Origin: Adenophora triphylla var. japonica
Taxonomy: Eukaryota > Streptophyta > Magnoliopsida > Asterales > Campanulaceae
Reading direction: 5' to 3'
NCBI GenBank assembly: GCA_022495995.1
Contig: JAFEMH010001461.1
Coordinates: 248,001-312,000 of the forward strand
Length of the DNA stretch: 64,000 bases
Under the pieces are notes generated by a model. It made no database searches and was not told the origin of the DNA. It saw only the letters and a program-made list of their open reading frames with translations. Shown one piece after another: positions 58,213 through 64,000 of this stretch. Within the stretch, counting starts at the first letter, position 1. Each line of letters starts with the position of its first letter. A program made the translations under genes and the position numbers.

Positions 58213-59108
58213 TAGGGGTATAAGCGGTTCCGATCAAATCGCGATTTGAGAATGAATTGAATCAAATCATGCGATTTGGTTCAGTTTTCAATCACGAATG
58301 GTTTGATTTGGTTTTAAAAATTGGCAAACCGCATGATTCGATTTAGTTTGTGGTTTGACCTTTCCAGACCGAACCAAACCAAAATAAACCGCGGTTGAGA
58401 TCGACATACCGAACCGCCAAACCGAACTACAAGATCGAACCATTAAACCAAACCACAGCCATATAATCAAATTACCGGACCAAACCCTATAACTCATATA
58501 TTAACAATAATTTTGTATGTTGAGTAATATTTACCGTTATATCAATAAAAAAACATACATTACAACATACTAATCCTAACCTCCCGTTTTACATCTTATT
58601 CAATATTAATTTTAGCATTTTCTTAATATTTATTGTGACACATACCAAATCAAGTTATCTCTACGATCGACATTATATAGTGTGATTTCTTCTTTCAACT
58701 CTCTCTTCCTCTAGTATCTCGATTCCTTTTACTTTCCTCTTCAAATCCCGCATCCCTTTCTTTTACTTCGTGATCACGGAAAATTTTAATAACATTTGAC
58801 AATTAGTCGCAGTATGAAGCATGGTCGAACCACAATTAGAATCATGGTTTGAATCGTAGTATAAATCATGGTCTGAACCACTGTCTGGATTGCGGTTTAA
58901 ATCATGATTTGGACTGCGGTCTTAACCACGGTCTAAACCATATAACTGAACCACAGTTTGAACCAAACCGAACCAAACCATGGCTGTTCGGTTCAGTTTA
59001 AACTTTTTCATGATTCGATTCGATCTGAAATTTTTTCAAACCGATAACTAGTGATTCGGTTTGTAAATTAGCTCAAACCAAATCAAACCGAACCATTTAC
59101 ACCTCTAT
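58213..59108. repeat. TIR-type repeat rich in GGTTTGG/CCAAACC
   Basis: It starts ATAGGGGTATAAGCGGTTCC and ends inverted (AACCGAACCATTTACACCTCTAT). Inside are many AACCGAACCAAACC and ATGGTTTGAATCG motifs. A widespread plant repeat type; I cannot assign a superfamily. Confidence 0.55.
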
Positions 59109-59158
59109 ATATGGATAAATAAATAATTTATGTATATAAGCAAGTGAAATGAGTGGAC

Positions 59159-59306
59159 CGACTGTTATATATATATAATTTATGTATATATAAATAAATA
59201 ATTTTTTTTCACTACTTACACACACACACACGCAGAAGCGCCTAGGAAATCCTAGGGAGAGAAAGCCTTCCCTCTAACTTCTTGGGGGGGGATCGAACCC
59301 ATGACC
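59159..59306 (-). mobile_element. SINE-like fragment with 26-bp flanking direct repeat
   Basis: On the - strand: GGTCATGGGTTCGATCCCCC (B-box-like), then the same body as 14011-14126, a GT run and an A/T-rich tail. The 26-bp sequence starting TATATAAGCAAGTGAAATGA occurs at 59133-59158 and 59307-59332, which would be the target duplication. Confidence 0.55.
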
Positions 59307-59332
59307 TATATAAGCAAGTGAAATGAGTGGAC

Positions 59333-59814
59333 GGCTTAAACGGTCCAAATGGCCGCGGGCTCAGCCCGATTTGTGCATAGCCCGATTTGTGCATGATATA
59401 GAGCCCCGACTTGGATTATGTGACCGTTGAAGGTCGGCTTGTACCGCGGATTGATGGAATCGTGCCAAACGAGCCGCAAGTTGTAGGCTCGCGGCTTTGG
59501 TCTATCATCTATGTTGGCCATCATCACTTAGTACATTTACACCAAGCAATCGACTTTCAATTTACGTAACATTGTGAAGGAAATTACAGGAAAAAACTGA
59601 TACTTTTGCTCCAATCGTTATAGTATATCAATTAATTGTCGACCTGTTACCACCTTATTAAGTGTAGTTATAGATTTTATTAAAAAATATTTGAATTATT
59701 ATTACTTTTTTGTGATTTTTTACATTGGAAATTCATATTTTTCGAACATTAGTTACTATCATAAAACAAAACGAGCTGATAATATAAAAACATGTGTTTT
59801 TCTAATATTAAGCA
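59333..59814. other. Intergenic DNA
   Basis: No gene seen. The open frame at 59336-59527 on the - strand is short and unlike anything I know. Confidence 0.4.
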
Positions 59815-60104
59815 GTGTTCTAAAAAGCGAGCTAGGCGCCCGCCTAGGCGGGGCCTAGGCGCTAGGCGGGGTTCAGGCGGCGTGACTTTTCACTAGGCGG
59901 TCAAACTAGGCGTTAGGCGGGAAGGCGGATTTAGGCGTTCTGGGTAGGGGTGTAAACGAATTGAATATCATCGTATTCGATTCATATTCGTGAAAATATT
60001 CGAATATTCGTATTCATATTCGTTTATATTCGAATATAAAAATTGATTCGTATTCGATTCGAAATTGATATTCAAATTATTCTATTTGATTCGGTATTCG
60101 ATTC

Positions 60105-60105
<1 letters not shown>
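59815..60105. repeat. Short-motif repeats (AGGCG; TATTCG)
   Basis: 59822-59942 is built of TAGGCG/GGCGGG/CGCCTAG motifs; 59950-60105 of ATTCGAATATTCG/GATTCGTATTCG motifs after AGGGGTGTAAACGAA. Both are common plant repeat types. Confidence 0.6.

Positions 60106-60183
<78 letters not shown>
60106..60183. repeat. (TA)n microsatellite, about 78 bp
   Basis: Pure TA dinucleotides directly against the copia LTR; the element may have inserted into it, or its target duplication is hidden in it. Confidence 0.97.
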
Positions 60184-60187
<4 letters not shown>

Positions 60188-61426
60188 AGGAAATTTAACA
60201 GAAAATGTAATGGCTTCTTAAAAGATAACGGAAAAACTAACGGACAGAATAACAAACTGAAAATTAAGTCGAGGCTTGTGTTTGACACAATCTCCGTAAG
60301 AAGTATTGCCCCGCACTGGTGCTGACGGTACTCTGACAATCTCCTCGTAAGATGCAATGACTTTACAATCGTTAGTAGAAGCACTTCAAACTAACGACTT
60401 CGGCGAACAAACTAACTGTTTGGAACTTCTGGACTTGAAAGGAATATTTATGCTACAATATGCTTTCTCTCTCTAATTGCTATTGAATGCTGAATCACTG
60501 AATGAATGGAATGAGGATTGTCAAACTGCTGGGGACTATTTATAAATAATGAAGAGTTAGGGTGATTCTTCGGGATAACCACTATTGGTACCCGATGGAA
60601 TTCCAGCCGTCGGATTAGATCAGATTGTAGGGAAGAGATCTGATGGAGCAACCCAACCATCCGACCCGCCCATTCGAAGAGACGCGGGTCGTGCCTTATC
60701 CAATCCATGACTGTTCGAATGGGCACGGACCAAGTTCAGTGAACCTGACCTTCCCATACTGGCGTCCTAATCCAATCGGGCCTAGGCCCATGCCACTGGC
60801 CCACTACCAACTGGTTTGGCCAAGTCGAACCACCATGCACACCTGGACTGAACCAAGCCCAAGCCGCCCAACCCACACGACCCACGGACTGGATACCATC
60901 GGACCTTGATTGATTTTCTAAAAATTAAAGGCTCCAATAGCTCCTAGCGACGATGCGCACGTGCGAAGTGCAAAGTGCGCCTCTAAAGCGCCCAATGCTT
61001 CCTTTGCGGGCTTCGCGCGCTTCGCGGGTGTGGTCCAAATTGAGCTAGTATAAAAATAGCACAATTGGGCTACTCCTTGCATGGTTGGCCCAATGGTCCA
61101 CCTAGGTTGGCCCAAGGAGGAACAACTTGATGCCTCCGCCTTGTTTGCATCCACTTATAAACTAGCATTACTTTACATCTTAAAGCAATGTGGAATAACT
61201 CTTTCATATCACATAAACTCTTCATTTTACCATTTCAAGTTACAATCTTTAGCCATTAATTTCTCATTCACCCGAAAATGGTTTTGAGTAAATAAATGCA
61301 TTTTCTTAATCTACAACAAATGTAGATTATAATTTTGTAACTTATTTCATTAAAAAATAAATGAAACCCATTTAAAAATTTGGTCAAAACTTGGTCAAAC
61401 CTAGTTTCTTAAACCCATTTTCAACA
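60184..61426 (-). repeat. 3' LTR of a copia element
   Basis: On the - strand TGTTGAAAATGGG..CCTAACA, about 1243 bp, with TG..CA ends. A TATTTATAAATAG motif near 60538-60552 could be its TATA box. It lies 3' of the pol stop codon, as expected for the 3' LTR; the 5' LTR is right of the window. Confidence 0.75.
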
Positions 61427-61940
61427 ATCACCCATATGAATGACAATTAATGCATGTATGCAGATTCGTCCAAAAGTTTCGGCGAACTACTATTGCATCG
61501 GGATAGGTAGCTTATGGCCTTGAACCTTCCCTAGTAAAATACCATCGGATATACTAGCCAGTTGGTAGCGAGACGCTTTGAACTAGTGACTGTATAGTGT
61601 ATACCAAGACAACAGTACTCACACAATAATAGCTCTAACAATTTTTGTTCTCACGTTGTGTCCATTTCGGCCCTGGATCGTATCTCATTCATAAGTGTTC
61701 ATTTAGAAGCGGCCTTATTACTTCTCACTTATATAGGTGATTCATACTATAAAGAGTATCCTACTATACTCCACCCGAAGGTATAAGAATCATTAAAAGT
61801 TTTCTCAACTTATCATCACCACTGCTGCAGGTGCACACACTTGGATGTTCTGGGAATGAGTATGAAACAGGTTCCAAGTGTTTCTACCGAACTCATAACT
61901 TAGTTTTCTCATTGAACCAAGGGCCTGGGATCTCCATTTC
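61427..61940 (-). other. Copia 3' untranslated interior
   Basis: About 510 bp between the pol stop and the LTR. No coding sequence seen. Confidence 0.5.
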
Positions 61941-62105
61941 TCAAGGTTGAGTGTCCACTATGAGTTCTTTTGTTGTGGGTTTTAAACCCATTCCCCTTAA
62001 CAGTTTATACAGTTGATCTCTATTTATACCTTTCGTAAATGGATCCGCTATGTTATCATTTGACTTTACATAGTCAATTGTGATAACACCATTTTTGATC
62101 AACTG

Positions 62106-62157
<52 letters not shown>

Positions 62158-64000
62158 CTGCTCTGTGCCTTTCCTATTGCTGATTGACTATCACAATGTA
62201 TCATAACAGCAGGCACAGGCTTATTCCAACAAGGAATATCCTCCAAGAAGTTCTTAAGTCATTCTGCTTCTTCTCCAGCTTTATCTAAAGCTATAAACTC
62301 AGATTCCATCGTGGATCTAGCTATACACGTTTGTTTGGATGATTTCCATGAAACCGCTCCTCCACCAATTGTGAATACATATCCACTTGTGGATTTAGAG
62401 TCTTTTGTGTCTGAAATCCAATTAGCATCACAGTATCCTTCTAATACTGCTGGATATCTCTTATAAAGTATCCCATGATTCATTGAATACTTTAAATATC
62501 TCAATACCCTTAATAGGGCCTTCCAGTGATCCGTACTGGGATTACTAGTGAACCTACTTACTTTGCTCACTGAATATGCGATATCTGGATGTGTATAATT
62601 CGTTAAGTACATCAGACTCCCAATTATTCTTGCATATTCCAACTGAGAAACTGGTTCCCCTCTGTTCTTTGCTAAGTGTAGAGTCAAATCTACCGGTGTC
62701 TTAGCCGGAGGGTCATTAATGACATCGAACTTTCGAAATACATTTTCTAGATAATGGGACTGAGATAGAACTATCCCTTCTGATGTTCTAGAAATTTTTA
62801 TTCCTAATGACATCAGCCAATCCCATGTCCTTCATGTCAAAGTGTTTTTTTAACAAGCCTTTGGTATTCATGATCAATTCATGAGTACTTTCCATTATCA
62901 ACATGTCATCCACGTAAAGACAGACTATTACAAATGATTCAAATGTTCCTTTGATATAGACACACTTGTCACATTCATTTATCTTGAATCCATTTGACAA
63001 CATAGTTCGATCAAACTTCTCATGCCATTGTTTAGGTGCTTGTTTGAGTCGGTACAACGACTTTACAAGTTTACACACCTTTTGCTCTTTACCTGGAACA
63101 ACAAACCCTTCGGGTTGTTCCATGTAAATCTCTTCATCTAACTCTCCATTCAAGAAAGCTGTTTTCACATCCATCTGGTGTATCTCAAGATTATGCACGA
63201 CTGCAAATGATATAAGAACACGTATGGATGTGATCCTTGTGACAGGAGAATATGTATCGAAGAAGTCATATCCTTCCTTTTGTTTAAACCCTTTGGCTAC
63301 TAGCCGGGCTTTGTACTTATCGATAGATCCATCTGCCTTATACTTCCTTTTAAGGATCCACTTGCAACCTAACGGTTTGAATCCTGGAGGAAGATCAACC
63401 AACTCCCAAGTATTATTATGCATTATGGACTCTATTTCACTGTTAATAGCTTCTTTCCAGAACGGACTATCCGGACCGGATAAAGCTTCCTTAACAGTAG
63501 CTGGTTCGTTTTCTAACATATATGATAGAAAATCAAGACCAAAAGACTTTTTCACTCTTGCCCTTTTACTACGTCTTGGTCCTTCATCTTCTTCTTGAGA
63601 TGGACCAGTTGTAGTTTCATAAGTTCTCTTATTAAAACTTACATCTTTCCTATCTTTGGCAGGAAAGATATTTTCAAAAAATACAGCATTCCTTGATTCA
63701 TGACAGGAATGTCTGACTTGTGCATTATAAACCTATAGGCACTACTATTGTTAGCATATCCAATAAAGATGCAGTCAATTGTCTTTAGACCGATTTTGAC
63801 TTGCTTTGGCTTAGGTACTTCAACCTTAGCCAGACACCCCCACACTTTAAGGTATTTATAACACGGCTTACGATTATGCCATAATTCGTAAGGTGTTTCA
63901 TTAATTTCTTTCTTGGGTATCTTATTAAGAATGTAGTTTGAAGTTAGTATTGCTTCCCCCCACATGTTGTCGGGTAAGCCTGAATTGATGAATTATGTGA
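61941..64000 (-). pseudogene. Ty1-copia pol (integrase end, RT, RNase H), three lesions, partial
   Basis: Reads leftward from the window's right edge. The integrase C-terminal part (about 64000-63700) includes ILNKIPKKEINETPYELWHN and YKYLKVWGCLAKVEVPKPKQ. After a frameshift near 63710 come the linker and RT, with WKEAINSEIESIMHNNTWEL, DVKTAFLNGELDEEIYMEQP, SLYRLKQAPKQWHEKFDRTM and the active-site YVDDM near 62915. A second shift near 62805 leads into RNase H ([60 protein letters not shown]). An in-frame TGA at 62261-62259 stands where the family has a Trp codon. The C-terminus follows (HCDSQSAIGKAQ, ADPFTKGINRDQLYKLLRGM) to the stop at 61941. The order integrase before RT is the copia order. 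Gag and protease lie outside. Confidence 0.92.

Noticed and set aside
59281..59306. tRNA gene, suggested by the GGGTTCGATCCC B box
   Set aside because: No A box, no cloverleaf possible in the neighbouring sequence, and the body is a dispersed repeat.
60065..60325. Open frame across the (TA)n tract
   Set aside because: A Tyr-Ile run from the microsatellite; no gene.

Overview
The window is nuclear DNA from a flowering plant, most likely a eudicot; I cannot name the species. It has spliced plant genes with GT-AG introns, an early nodulin 93 gene, Stowaway MITEs with TA target duplications, a CACTA DNA transposon, Ty3-gypsy (Tat-like) and Ty1-copia retrotransposons, SINE-like retroposons and long (CT)n/(AT)n microsatellites. 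Only two host genes are convincing: an ENOD93-like gene (+ strand, 44.33-45.16 kb, 4 exons, 112 aa) and NOP14 (- strand, 46.52-56.78 kb, 14 exons, 943 aa). They are convergent. Almost everything else is transposon-derived.

Layout. 1-1.6 kb: the end of an LTR, an orphan reading frame, and the left half of a diverged LTR. 1.6-9.0 kb: a 7.4-kb CACTA element with GGG target duplications that splits this LTR; its right half resumes at 9.03-9.38 kb. 9.4-10.5 kb: the 3' end and LTR of a Tat-like element. 10.5-17.8 kb: AT-rich DNA with a long (CT)n tract, a Helitron-like fragment, MITEs, a SINE-like piece and a C-rich TIR element. 17.77-43.54 kb: a Tat-lineage gypsy element (5-bp duplication ACTAG) whose RT/RNase H region is interrupted at 23.0-35.9 kb by a second LTR element in the opposite orientation (5-bp duplication CTGTC). 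43.5-57.5 kb: the two genes, with MITEs and a SINE in NOP14 introns. 57.5-60.2 kb: miscellaneous repeats. 60.2-64.0 kb: the 3' LTR and most of pol of a copia element on the - strand, running off the window.

The outer gypsy element carries gag, protease, RT, RNase H, a second RNase H and integrase, all frameshifted. A tandem-repeat block and an antisense coding region follow integrase, as in Tat/Retand/Grande-type elements. The inner element has a recognisable gag and a primer-binding site but no pol. It instead has three different minisatellites near its 3' LTR, so it looks like a non-autonomous gag-only (TR-GAG-like) element that was moved by a partner's enzymes.

The most unusual observations are the gag-only inner element with three minisatellite families, the concentrated and patterned CAG/CTG versus CGG/CCG differences in the promoter part of its two otherwise near-identical LTRs, the subterminal GGCGG/CCGCC palindrome arrays of the CACTA element, a three-level nest in a NOP14 intron (intron, G-rich TIR element, SINE with a 17-bp duplication), and a GC-AG intron in NOP14. 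All counts and alignments were made by eye.
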